A stretch of DNA of 64,000 nt from Cryptomeria japonica (GCF_030272615.1 NC_081406.1:212136997-212200996); one strand, 5' to 3'. Positions 22,441-33,849 are shown, counted from the stretch's first letter. The notes: generated by a model from the letters alone, not told the origin. Program-made: numbers and translations.

Positions 22441-23080
22441 ATGGGGGATATGAGTTATAAAGAGATGTCTAACTAGCTTGCAAAAGATAAGGAAGCCCTA
22501 GATACATTGAAAGGCAAATATAAAGCCTCACTTGCTAAGAGGAGAGAGCTTGCAGAACAACTGATGGAGTTTACTAAAAATAGTTCCTCTAATGAAGAAA
22601 ACATGGATGCATTGGTTACTGAAGTTGAAAAAATGAATGATGAGAAGGGAAACTTGAGGAAAGATATAGAAGCCCTAACTATCAGGATGAGCCAAGAGCT
22701 TGAAGCAAGGAGGACAACTGAAGACAACATTAGAGAAAAAGAGAATGAAATCTTTAAGATGAACCAGGAGGTTGGAACTCTGTATCATCATCTTCATGAG
22801 GAAAAAGAAGAAAAAGAAGAGTTAAAGGTTTATCTAGACATGGAAATGTCTCTAAGAGAAAGTTTGATGAAAAATAATGAAGAGCTTACAAAGGAACTTG
22901 TTGATGCTAATGAAACACTTGCAAAGTTTAACAAAAGCTCTACTATGCTTGATTAGAAGATTGAGTCACAGAGGATAAAAGGTCAAACACAAGAATTGGG
23001 TTACACTACATTTGAGAAAGGTGAGCCTTTCGATACAAAGGACAACATTGAAGAAGGTAAATCTAGACCTAAGATCCTCT
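22441..23080 (+). pseudogene. Coiled-coil gag fragment of element G
   Basis: The first ATG (22441) lies about 50 bp after the primer site. After one stop at 22471-22473 a long frame (to 22956) encodes a highly charged coiled coil: KGKYKASLAKRRELAEQLME, KMNDEKGNLRKDIEALTIRM, EEKEEKEELKVYL, LTKELVDANETLAKFN. Beyond a stop at 22954-22956 the same frame gives ESQRIKGQTQELGYTTFE, matching the short conserved piece that sits between coiled coil and second zinc knuckle in large copia gags. There is no UBN2 capsid part, so this gag begins where other gags are already half done. Element K cuts it off near 23080. Confidence 0.75.
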
Positions 23081-24010
23081 AAGGGTGCTTCTTTCAAAAC
23101 TGCTTATCCTGAAAAGTAGAAGGATAACACCTGGCAACACCTGAACACTATGGTTGTGCACCTCTCACAAATAATCCTAAGGTTGGAGAACTAGCCATCT
23201 GCACACCTGGCACACTTTCGAAAGCAAAATTCAGATTCTCCTCAACCAATCATGCCTTCTCCATAGCTACCTCCATAGTCTAAGGCTCGAGAAGTCGAAC
23301 CTCTCCACTAATGCAGTCATTAAGTTCTCTAAAAAAATGTTGAATCAACATAGCCTCATCATCGACTATCCCAATGTACTACTTAATTCCAAAGAACTTA
23401 TGCTCATACTACTCAACTGTCATGTTCCACTACCTCAAATCATGAAACTCGTCTGTCTTTCTCTACCTCCAATGATCTGACAATAATCAGGCATGAAATT
23501 GCTCAAGAAACAACTCCCAAGAAACTGTCACAATATCCAAATGCAACTTTTGCTCCTCCATACGCCACCACATAGACACAAATTCATGAAGATGCATGAT
23601 CGCACATCACATAGAAAAACACCTACCCATATCCAAAAGCCAAGTCTCTGCCTCCATGCCACTGCTAGAACATAAAAGGTAGGAGGATGAGATCTCAAAA
23701 GATCCCTCATATGACTAGCTGCACTCACATCTTAATCTAGCATCATTTCAAATCTCCTCTAAGATGAACGTGATCACTCTCTCTCTTGATGACCTGAAAG
23801 GTAAGACTCCTCCTTCTAATTCTCCTCCTATCTCAGTCCTAAGCATCCAAGAAGGTCTTGAAGCACATTATCCAACTGCAAAATCGCATCACCTCCCTAT
23901 TACTCCTATTGTTTCTCCTCATGGTGTGACTCTTCAAAATCCTTAGGGTGAGGAATCTGTCGAGTACCCATACGGCCACCATGACCATGTCCTCTACCTC
24001 TAGCAGGCAT
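23081..24010 (-). pseudogene. Ty3/gypsy gag of element K (broken)
   Basis: The minus-strand ATG at 24010-24008 starts MPARGRGHGHGGRMGTRQIP, an Arg/Gly-rich opening often seen in plant Ty3/gypsy gag. Farther down (about 23580-23240) the strand encodes EFVSMWWRMEEQKLH, SWELFLEQFHA, MTVE.YEHKFF and IQHFFRELNDCISGEVRLL, the Retrotrans_gag capsid pattern, with about seven stops. The left edge, against element G's coiled coil, is uncertain within about 50 bp. Confidence 0.75.
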
Positions 24011-24168
24011 CTTTTCTAACAAAGGTGCAAAAGAAACTATAAGATAAGAACTAAAGAAACTATAATAAGAAATACAACTAGTAGGGATAATTTCTTCACT
24101 AACCCTAGCTAAAGTGCTAACATGCTCAGTGGGCTCATATGAAACCAGAGTACCCAGTGTATAAAAAT

Positions 24169-24182
24169 GGGCTCTAATACCA
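24169..24182 (-). promoter_or_regulatory. Primer binding site of element K
   Basis: TGGTATTAGAGCCC on the minus strand, between the gag leader and an LTR starting at 24185. It resembles TGGTATCAGAGC with one change. Confidence 0.75.
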
Positions 24183-24184
24183 AA

Positions 24185-24775
24185 TGTAATTCCTACCAAA
24201 ATACCCTAGAGAAAATAACTAATCTAACTAGCGAATAGAGAGAAAAAAATTTAAAAAACATATATTAATGCAACATATTATGTTACAAGTATTCATATGC
24301 ATTAATCGTAACATTACATAAATGCATAAACAACTAAAGCATAATCATATTCTTAACAATATAATAGGCAAGTAAAATAACAGTACAACTATCCATCCCT
24401 AGGTTATCTCAACGTCATTACTTAACTAACAATAACACATAAACACATCCATAATCATGATACCATTAGCATTCATTACATTTATTTCCTAATCTTTTAC
24501 TTCTTTCATAACATGAGAGTTATGAACGATCAAAAGAAAATCCTACATAACCCCATTAAATCTTGGATTCATTTTAAGGCACCAAATAAAATATTCCTAA
24601 TTCCCTTTTAAAACCATCTAACATGGTAATATCATCTTTCCACATAAAATATCACCTAGTGCAAATCTAATTCATTCCCTTTAAGAGTTACCATATAACC
24701 TACAAGTTACTCATACATAATCATTTTCTAAACATAACCAAACATTAAGGAATAAAAATTTTTCAATTTAGTACT
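24185..24775 (-). repeat. Partial 5' LTR of element K
   Basis: Begins TGTAATTCC beside the primer site and runs as AT-rich, gene-free DNA until LTR c starts at 24776. The outer end is missing. Confidence 0.6.
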
Positions 24776-26023
24776 TGTTAGATAGCTTAGATAACCTGAG
24801 GATAACTAAGAGGGGGGGTGAATTAGTTGGCAGCAAATTATAGAACTTTAAGCATTAAAATCTTATAATCAGAATACATAAACCAAATACTGGAATAGAA
24901 GATATAATAGTTAAGCACAAATTTAAGCCACAGAACTTTTACCAACCATCCACAAAAGATAACACCAATATTGGTACATGGAAAACCCGATAAAGGGAAA
25001 AACCATGGTGGGAAGCCTACCCACAATCAGATAATACTTCTGTAGTAAGTATGTGATTACAATAAGAGGGGAATGCACATGTAGGAAGGCCAACAATCTA
25101 GAGGACACTGCTCATCACAAAAGGAGCCTCATTGACTATGAAATAAATCCAGACTACAATCTAGAAGAAGAGTGAACTGGAAGAATAACATCTCCTATGC
25201 CTGAGTACAGTTCTAGTTAAGCTCAGTATCGGAGCTCTTAAACCTCTTTCACCGACCCAATTCAATCACCTCTGATCAACCAAAACCTTTGCATATGATT
25301 ATAGCCTTATTCACACATAGATAATCTCATAACCATAAACCCTTATCAACCTATACCATACCCATGATCTACAAAGAGATCTTACATCATATTTATACCA
25401 ACCCAAGACCTAAACAATTAGGTCGGCCACCTAAAAGATAATACAATAAATTCATAACATAAACCTGCAATCCAATGATCAACCAAGTCATCCTAAGACC
25501 GAAACAACATAATTCAATCAATAAACCTAGCCAGTAATGCATCGGGATCATCCACCAACACATTACATAAACAAGTCCATAACCTAGACGAATAAGATAG
25601 CATTAGTTCCAGTCCCAAATGCAACACCACCAATCAACAAGAAAACAAACAAGATTACCAACAACATCCTGAAAGCCATCTAGATGTTGCACCAACACCA
25701 CTTATCAAGTGCATAAAAAGATCTACAATAAAACTTTGTCAGTAAAACCCTTACTGGTGACCAAAAGGCTTACTAGAACAAATGATAGCTCCTGAGTCAT
25801 CAAATCTCAAACCAACTGATTATGATACCCATCTGAATAGAATGAATGACAGATCCAAACCGATTCCACAAACCAAAGCCTACTGGAGCATACCAGATCA
25901 ATATCATAAACCAACCACTCTACTAGATCCTACCGAAAGATGGTAAACAACCAAAATAGTCGGTGTCACCATCAATGGCAAAACATCAATGCAACACATA
26001 ATCAATTCCTCCAATTGCCAATA
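24776..26023 (-). repeat. Copia-type LTR c
   Basis: Starts TGTTAGATAG and ends TTGCCAATA, 1248 bp. It is clearly related to the copia-1 LTRs over its whole length (G-tract at 24812-24818, the ggaaaacccgataaagggaaa block, the polypurine tract beside it). A polypurine tract on the right makes it the 3' LTR of a minus-strand element. Confidence 0.85.
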
Positions 26024-26351
26024 ATCTCCCCCTTTGGTATTGATGTTAACACTAGATGTGAAAACCATCCAAGTACCAAGAAATGCCAAATAAGTGTCCC
26101 CCAAAGGAAGACAACCAACAATCTCCTAATATCTCATAAGATGATATTACAATGAAGTTAACAAACTCCCCCTATGAATGATATCCCTGTTGAGCTCTAA
26201 TCTCTCCCCTTTGACTGATATTTTATTAAGCTCTATTTTTCACATATATCTCTCCCCCTTTGACATCAATGCTATAAATCTGACATGAACATCAAAGAAA
26301 AATCATTAATACACTGAACCACACAGCCAACTACTCCTCGTGAGTATTAGT
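26024..26351 (-). other. Polypurine tract and 3' UTR remnant of element c
   Basis: Starts with ATCTCCCCCTTTGG (tract at 26024-26037) and matches the 3' UTR of copia-1 (3289-3570). It is cut off by LTR d at 26352, so only 328 bp of interior are left. Confidence 0.75.
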
Positions 26352-27268
26352 TGTTAGATACTTGGTTAACCCTAAAGACACTAAGAGGGGGGGGTGAATC
26401 AGTGTCTGACCAGTAGATGAAAGATTTAAACTTATTTGCAACTTTATAACTCAAATTAATATACCACTAAGAAAATAATAATGTAGTAAAGAGAAACAAA
26501 TGAATCAACATCAATGCACACCATAACACAGATATTTTTGGCGAGGAAACCCAGTAGGGGAAAAACCTCGATGGGATTTGTGACCCACAATATTTACTTA
26601 CTGGCCAATATGAATAAATATTACTTAGTACAATAGGGGCCTGCACATGCAAGTAGGCCAACTGCCTACAGCTCACTGCTCAACAACAAAAATGGAGTCC
26701 CACTGACTACACAATTGGATGGTTAAATCCAATAACAATGTACTACTTACAAATAGCATCTACAATGATGGATTCAGTACCGGTTTAAGCTTTGTCTGAT
26801 ACCTCTGCCAAAAACCTTGTTGGTAAATGATTCTTCTTTCACAGAATAGTCTTCGCACTGCTCTGCTTCTTATTTTCTCTCAAAATAAATACATCAAAGT
26901 GTGTAAACAACTATCTGGTATCATATCCCTATCTCATCTCAAATATCGCTTACATACACACATACCTACATACATTACTTACATTTCAAATGACCTACAA
27001 GATCTCATACATATATGAGTCTTTGCAATATATCATGTCGGCCATACAAATATAATTTACATTACAAACAATATTATTGCCAAGTTGGCTTAGACTGACG
27101 CTATAATCTTTTGCCGATGTAAACTGCGACTGGTGTAAACTAGATGCTGGTGCCGGTAGGTGAAGTCTGTTGTTGGTTGAACCTGTGAAACCTTATTGAA
27201 CCTTGTTGCCACTCTTTTACCATCAATGAAAACATCTACCATTCTCATCTGAGTGTATAATTCCAACA
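26352..27268 (-). repeat. Copia-type LTR d
   Basis: Starts TGTTAGATAC and ends AATTCCAACA, 917 bp, with the G-tract at 26387-26394 and the conserved ggaaacccagtaggggaaa block near 26545. It is closest to LTR E (45400-46363) in its gacccacaatat and ggcctgcac segments. It is the 3' LTR of a minus-strand element whose interior continues to 27576 and again from 32654. Confidence 0.85.
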
Positions 27269-27576
27269 ATATCCCCCTTTGGCATTGATGACAATACTCA
27301 TGAGAAAATTCAAAAATTGAAATCCAAAATTGAAAGTGCTCCCCCTGAGAAAACGATCTCCTTCTGTTCACTTGTCACCATGCCTTACTCTATACATTTT
27401 TCTCATTATACCACTCCCCCTTTAAAATCAATGACAAAGGATGTCAAAAGTATCAAAAATTCAAAAATTTACTTAGAACCCTAAAGCTGGTTATGTACAA
27501 TCTGAAAAATATCTGCCAAAACCAAGTTAAGACTCTGCAAAAACTTTTTACTGTCGTAAATTATTGTCTATCTTCC
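27269..27576 (-). other. Polypurine tract and 3' UTR of element d
   Basis: The tract is at 27269-27282. The rest is non-coding and stops at the left target copy cttcc (27572-27576) of insert J. Confidence 0.7.
27572..27576. repeat. Target-site duplication of J, left
   Basis: cttcc, identical to 32654-32658. Confidence 0.8.
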
Positions 27577-28214
27577 TGTCATGCCCAACTTTTGGGCACG
27601 AACGGAAATTTTTTTTTTTTTTTTCAAAATTCCTAACTAATTAACGACCTACTTAACTAATATAATCAACTAAGTGCGACTAACTTAAATAAAATAATGC
27701 ATTTTGGGTTGAGTCTAAACTATGTTTGTATAAAACGGGTAATTAAACTCAATTGGGAGACATGGTTGACTAAGTTATCGACGAGCTAATATTTCTCCAA
27801 AAAGGGTAATCACTAAGTTTCATTAATAAATGAATTAAAATCTTTAGTATAACGCTTAATCTCAATTTAAACGTTCTAAATTTTATCTTATCTTTCGTAA
27901 CCTGCTAGGGTTGCTAATTTAATTATCCTCGTAATTTAAAACACCTTATATAAATGAAACCCCCTTAATTTAAAATTACCTTATAATCTTATACTTAATT
28001 TGGCCCTCTTGGCCCTACAAGAACTCAGTGTTTACACCCCTTTACCCTTTTTTTTTTTTTTTTGTTTTTTTTTTTTTTTTTAAATCTAACCCAACTAAGT
28101 ATCAAAACCCTTCTTATAACAATTCTTCTACATAAGCCCAATATTTAACAAAAGTATTCAAACTTATCTTTACATCTAACAATTTAACTCAAATTAAATA
28201 TCAATACAATCCTA

Positions 28215-28217
<3 letters not shown>

Positions 28218-28291
<74 letters not shown>

Positions 28292-28361
28292 CTATGTGTA
28301 TATAAATATTTATATACACATAGTTATATATATATATATATATATATTTATATACACATAG

Positions 28362-28396
<35 letters not shown>
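28218..28396. repeat. TA arrays around a perfect palindrome (in J)
   Basis: (TA)n at 28218-28290 and 28325-28346 flank two 17-bp arms (28291-28307 and 28308-28324) that are exact reverse complements. Part of the arm recurs at 28347-28363 before another TA run. Counting the TA arms, about 78 bp could fold into one hairpin. Confidence 0.85.
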
Positions 28397-28397
<1 letters not shown>

Positions 28398-28554
28398 CTA
28401 ACTATTCTATATTATTACCATTTACTAAATTTGTTTTTCCAAGGGAATTGTAGGGATTTGAATTCCCCCTTTTTTTTTTATTTATTATATTACTCCCCCC
28501 TCATCTTTTTCCCTCACTTTCTTTTTAAAACAACACTAAGTTCTCTTTGCCTTT

Positions 28555-28581
28555 GCCCTAACCCGAAGTTAGGGTTAGGGC
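28555..28581. repeat. Telomere-like palindrome (in J)
   Basis: gccctaaccc and gggttagggc are exact reverse complements around a 7-base spacer. This is too short for telomere DNA, and plant telomeres use TTTAGGG. Confidence 0.8.
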
Positions 28582-28639
28582 GTGTGTAGTCTTTTTGTTT
28601 TATCTCTTTTTTTTTTTTAAATGAGTGTGTGTTGTGCGC

Positions 28640-29010
28640 AGGAGAGACAGCGGCCGAGAGGAAATCGCGCAGGGGCGGACCGAGCCTAACCCCGTTATAT
28701 CCTTGCATGCTTTAACTAGCATTGAGCGAGGAGATTGGTTTTTTTTTTTGTTTGCAACCCCTACCTATCGGCGGAGGCGAAGGGAGGATGGGTAAAACCC
28801 GAGCGGCAGCCGCTGCGGCACCCCGCAGGGAGTGGCCGCCGTCCACCTTACGTGGCGGCTCTGCTCACTGCGGGTGGCCACAGCGGCGGCCACCGCCACT
28901 GTGTGTCATCGCAGTGGCGGGCCTCGTCCTGCCCACTGCGGCGGCCCACAGCGAGTGGCACCGTCCGCTGCGACACCCGCAGATCTCGGAGGGAGCAGGG
29001 TAGGGTTCCG
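28640..29010. other. GC-rich island inside J
   Basis: About 370 bp of very GC- and CpG-rich sequence in an AT-rich setting. It has recurring words such as gcggcc, cactgcggg and gtggcc on both strands. The overlapping open frames (28722-29148) show no conserved domain and low-complexity composition, so I do not call a gene. Confidence 0.8.
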
Positions 29011-29144
29011 TGGTGCTGGCATATTTTTTTACTAAATATTTTGTTAAACTTTTTTTTTTTGTTTGGTGTTTATTTCGTTTCCAATCCAAGTTACAGCATT
29101 CGAAATATTATAATATATTTTTTTTTGTTTAAAATAACATTTTC

Positions 29145-29146
<2 letters not shown>

Positions 29147-29185
<39 letters not shown>

Positions 29186-29418
29186 CTGGTAAAATAACAT
29201 GCATAATGTTTTCTGTATAAAGCAGGCAGTTTTCTTATACAGGGATATATATATATATTTATATTTATATATATATATATATAATAAGGATATATATATA
29301 TATATATATATATAGTGAGAGTCTTAGCATTAAATCAGTCTTTTTCTTTGTAATATTAAATCTGTAACAAAACATCACTGTATTCCTTGGTTATAACTGA
29401 TTTTGAAGGACAGTAAAT

Positions 29419-29471
<53 letters not shown>

Positions 29472-29559
29472 TATATTACCATTTAAACTACTTGAGAACC
29501 CTTTTTAAAAGCATAAAGAACCATTCATTTATTCATTGCAGATTGCTTAATGAGAAAAG

Positions 29560-29622
<63 letters not shown>
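29147..29622. repeat. Cluster of TA microsatellites (in J)
   Basis: Separate (TA)n runs near 29147-29182, 29246-29312, 29422-29467 and 29562-29621, separated by ordinary AT-rich sequence. Confidence 0.9.
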
Positions 29623-29623
<1 letters not shown>

Positions 29624-29877
29624 CAAATATACTAGGACTAATGTTAATCCTTTGGAAGGTAATAGACTACAAATACTAAGATTTCATTTTCTGCATCTAA
29701 TGGGCAATAAATGACTGTTTTTAATTAAATATACAGCAGCTTATACAACTTAAAGAAAAAATGGAGTAACATCTAATCTTTAAATTTCAGTTTACTCAAA
29801 AGTGCATACATAACTCTCTCTTTTTCTTTATGCAAAACATTAAGAATCTAGATGCAAACTAACATTTTCATTTTCTT

Positions 29878-30570
29878 TTGCAAAACTACCAAGTAGGGAA
29901 AAAAAACATGTGTATTCATTGACAAATGTAAATACAAAATAGATATGGATACAAAATAAACACTAATACAAATGGGATGAAATCCCAACAATGTTTTTCT
30001 CTACATAGTAACTTGAAAATAATACAACTCTTTTTTCTTTCTTGAAAGTAAATGCTACAAATGCTCACTTTTCTTCTTTTACACAAACTATTACATTGAA
30101 TCTATCATTCTCTTTTTTTTTTTTTTTAAAACAAACTAGATATGGATACAAAATAAACACTAATACAAATGGGATGAAATCCCAACAATGTTTTTCTCTA
30201 CATAGTAACTTGAAAATAATACAACTCTTTTTTCTTTCTTGAAAGTAAATGCTACAAATGCTCACTTTTCTTCTTTTACACAAACTATTACATTGAATCT
30301 ATCATTCTCTTTTGCAAAACTACCAAGTAGGGAAAAAAAACATGTGTATTCATTGACAAATGTAAATACAAAATAGATATGGATACAAAATAAACACTAA
30401 TACAAATGGGATGAAATCCCAACAATGTTTTTCTCTACATAGTAACTTGAAAATAATACAACTCTTTTTTCTTTCTTGAAAGTAAATGCTACAAATGCTC
30501 ACTTTTCTTCTTTTACACAAACTATTACATTGAATCTATCATTCTCTTTTTTTTTTTTTTAAAACAAACT
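29878..30570. repeat. Three-copy long repeat with alternating linkers (in J)
   Basis: A core of about 170 bp beginning agatatggatacaaa occurs at 29941, 30138 and about 30375. Cores are joined either by a T-run plus aaaacaaact, or by the block starting gcaaaactaccaagtagg (about 63 bp). The order is block, core, T-run, core, block, core, T-run. The copies look almost identical, so the expansion is recent compared with the rest of the window. Confidence 0.88.
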
Positions 30571-32653
30571 CTTTCTGCAACACAAAAACAGCAACTTAGT
30601 CCTTCAATCCTTCTTTTCCCCTTTTCCCATGCAACCTGCAATAAAACACATTTTTTACCATGGGAAGCTCACCTCCCAGCCTAGGCTTACTAGAAGCCAC
30701 CCCTGAGCTTGGAGAACCAAGCACTAGACGGGTTGCAAACAAGCAAACTCTACACAAACATAGGAAAACACTTACATTCAGATTTCCCTTCCCAAGCTAC
30801 ACATTCACCACTTTCATGGTGACTCTTCCATGGGTGGAAGTGGACCAAGTACCAATGGGGAGAATGCATGCCAAAAACAATACAACATAAGCCACCTCAT
30901 GGCAATACAAATGCAACCAAATACTTCCACAATCCTTATGCCCCCCAAAAAGGCTCAAGGCCATATTTACTCCCCTTATGACCCCCAAATGCATACTCAA
31001 GGCTATGCATCAAGGGTCACTAAGGACACCCTTGAGAACACTCTCCATAAGGAGAGCCTCTCACCCATGGCTGTCATACTCCTTCCACCCCAAGATCTTC
31101 CTACCCTCCCAAGAGTGGGAGATCTTGGACACTCCCAAAACAACAAGAACACAAAACCAAAAAAACATATAGAAAAGAAAACTACACATTCTTAACTTCA
31201 CAAAAGCTTCATAAAACACATTCTTACAAGCAACTCTTTTCTTTTACAAAACAACATAAACTAACACTTACAACATAACAAAAGGAAGTAAGAAGTAACC
31301 AACCTTATTATGCCAATAGGTTTGCTAAAATTAGTTGGGGATGAGCTGCCCAATTCCACACTAACTTTCTCCAAATTCCCACCAAAAGTGCTAATCTCCT
31401 ACTAACTTTTTCAAAACAAGCATAATCTCCAAGAAAGGAGAGTGGGTGATTACTCACTAAGTTTCCAAATTCTTGCCTAAGAAGGCCTCTCACACACTTC
31501 CCAACCCCTTGGGTGAGGTGTGAGTTCCCATTGGTTGCCCTTCCCCAAACTCTTACATATTACCAAAATTGGAAAGGGAAAAGGTGGAAGAAGATGGGAA
31601 AGAGAGTTTGGCATCTAAAAGGAAGGTTCTCTATCCTAGGAAGAACTTTCTAAGTTGAATTTTCGTTCATCTTGAAAACACCACTTTTTGAAGTGACTAA
31701 ATAGTCACATGGGAGAAGCCACATGTTGCAAAATACCCCTAACCCATAGGTATACCCTTTGGACCTTTGGAAAAGCCTAAAAACTTACCCTAGGAGTCCA
31801 TTAAACCCTTTGGAAACCCAACTGAAGTTTACCTACGGGTCAAACTTGAGTTGACCACTCCCAAGACTCCCTACCCAAGGCAAATTTGGGACCACACTCA
31901 TGTTTTTGAATGGCTTTGGTAGAAACAAAACTCCCTCCAAGAGACAAGTCAAAATCAATGACACTTAATCAGCACATGTGTCAAGTGACACAATAAAAAT
32001 ACAATATAAAAATCACACATGGAATTTGTCTCTTGTAGGTTTACACATATACATACAAATTAATTTTAACACTCAAGCATTATACACTTCACAAATAAAA
32101 TACATTACAAAGAGGTGTTGTCTCTCCAAATAGACAACTCCCAACAAACGCACATTGGTCTAGGCTTGGTTCTCCATATAAATTCCATGGTCACATGGAT
32201 AATTTTCCTGCGCATCTCAATTAACACATTAGTAATTCCAATAATCACACTTATACATAATCAAATACATAGGTTCCATTGCACATCAAACACTCATACA
32301 TTTGGCAACAATAATTCAATATCTCATTTGTTTCAAATTCAATTCCACATAAGCAATTAACATAATTTTCCAAAATTGAACCACTCATAGATAAGCATCA
32401 TTTTCTATCATCAAAATAAAATCCTGCAAATTTCCAATAATGACATTCACCATCATAATGTAATTCTATTCTAGTAACATAACTAAAGTTTCATAATCAT
32501 CATGCATGAAATAAAACATCAACAATGTCAGTGTGATCCAAATCATGGAATCATATAAGTTCTAAGTCCATAAAGCATAAAATAAGGCATCCATAATAGT
32601 CTCAATATGCAAATAACTGAAAATGTCAAACTGAGTCGAGGTAGGGCCTCACA
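30571..32653. other. Gene-free right part of J
   Basis: About 2 kb of moderately AT-rich DNA. Short open frames (for example 30830-31195) have no recognisable domain. I see no repeat or RNA gene here. Confidence 0.5.
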
Positions 32654-32658
32654 CTTCC
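32654..32658. repeat. Target-site duplication of J, right
   Basis: cttcc, identical to 27572-27576. Confidence 0.8.
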
Positions 32659-33179
32659 TGATCATCCCGGTGAGATAATGCATGTGTTGCTTCGGTTATC
32701 TTTCTCCTTGAATAGTTACCCTAGATAATGCATTCCAGTGTGTTACTAGATTGTCCAATCTAGGACCAAGTTTATTCTTCAACTCTCGGGTTTTCATCTT
32801 CAACCTTGCTTTCTCTCTTTCCAGTTTTTCAATTTTCTCTTCATAAATAGCCATCTCCTGATCCAAAACTCATGTTAGTTCCGAAGATCCAATCATGTTA
32901 TTTGCAATGTCATCAATCTCTTTCTGAGTTTTCTTTATTTGTTCATGAATGTCTTCTATTAAATGATGAGGTTTGCAGGCTTCCCTGTACAATTCCTTAT
33001 ATTCCAAAATGGTGGAATTCAATGCTGATAACAATGAATCAATCTGTTATGTACAATCCTTTATTGTTTTGTCAAAGAAATATTCTTTTTCCTTATTAAC
33101 TCTTTCCTAAATAGTTTCCTCATTTATTTTATCTACTATTTGAATGTTAAAAGAAATGAATTTGGACAATGTGTCCAAT
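32659..33179 (-). pseudogene. Decayed charged/coiled-coil codons of element d
   Basis: The minus strand around 32760-32880 can be read as EKIEKLEREKARLK and similar Lys/Glu-rich codons, with many stops. It continues the frame of 33180-33845 toward the 3' end of element d. No pol domain is recognised. Confidence 0.5.
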
Positions 33180-33845
33180 TTACCTATTGAGCCAACAATG
33201 TGATCTACCTTGCATCATTTGCAAAATCGGTAGAGTTTCATCAATAGCCTTAAATTCTAAGGCATTGTGCTCAACTATCTTCTTAATAGAATCCAATAAT
33301 ACATCAGTTATAGTTGTCGGTCTGAAATCCACAGTAGAAGTACTGGGAGAAGTGCTAGGTTCTGCAATAATTCTCTTCTCTTCTCTGGATACCTGTTTAG
33401 CCACCTTAACCACTTCCTTATTCCCACTCTTATTCTCTATCGGTTTAGATTTTGTTTGTTCTTGTTTTGTCGATATCTCATCATTCAGCTGAGTGTCAAC
33501 AGTATTGACCGGTGAGTCAACATTTTCACCATTTATAGATTCAGATTTCTTCTCCTCAGCAATTTCCTTATCCATTAGAATATTGATGTCCTAAGTGTCA
33601 ACATTCATTGTGAATAGAATTTTTCACTCGGGATCAACATCATCTACTTTCACTTTCTCTAACTTCTCTTTAGGCTGATTTTGCATTTCTATCAATGCCT
33701 CTGCTACTGCTGGTGGGGTGTCCTATGCCGGTGGAGGTAAGTTATCTTTTATGGTGAAATCAGGAACACTACCAACCTTACTCTTACCCTTATCTGCTTT
33801 CTGATATACCTTAGTGAAGGATTTGCCAACTTTCTATCTATCTTT
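33180..33845 (-). pseudogene. Non-pol ORF of element d (acidic, low complexity)
   Basis: The largest open part (33180-33575) reads MDKEIAEEKKSESINGENVD, QEQTKSKPIENKSGNKEVV, EPSTSPSTSTVDFRPTTITD and LLDSIKKIVEHNALEFKAID. The same frame continues upstream to 33845 (KVGKSFTKVYQKADKGKSKV, VAEALIEMQNQPKEKLEKVK) across about three stops. I do not recognise the product. It lies between a copia-type 3' LTR (d) and the chromovirus insertion. Its position, charge and low complexity resemble the C-terminal part of the D/E ORF (47000-48900). No protease, integrase or RT codons lie between it and LTR d, which suggests a non-autonomous element. Confidence 0.55.
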
Positions 33846-33849
33846 TTGG

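Larger units (their letters stand above)
27577..32653. mobile_element. Insert J: 5077-bp TG...CA unit, probable solo LTR
   Basis: J begins TGTCATGCCC and ends GGGCCTCACA, and is flanked on both sides by cttcc (27572-27576 and 32654-32658), a perfect 5-bp target duplication. The ends TG...CA and the partly inverted TGT..GCCC termini fit an LTR. No gag or pol domain, primer site or second LTR is visible inside. The simplest reading is a solo LTR left by LTR-LTR recombination, probably on the minus strand since GGGCATGACA is a common 3' LTR end. Such length is unusual but known in some Ty3/gypsy elements. It is rich in TA runs and has a GC-rich island. Confidence 0.7.

Noticed and set aside
28555-28581. 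Telomere-like ccctaaccc/gggttaggg
   Set aside because: One short palindrome only, and the plant telomere unit is TTTAGGG. No array.
28722-29148. Overlapping open frames up to 137 codons in the GC-rich island, possible gene
   Set aside because: Frames are open on both strands because GC-rich DNA has few stops. The residues are low complexity and no domain is seen.
29878-30570. Regular repeats that might suggest a CRISPR-like array
   Set aside because: Only three long cores with two kinds of linker, in plant DNA. No short palindromic repeats with unique spacers.
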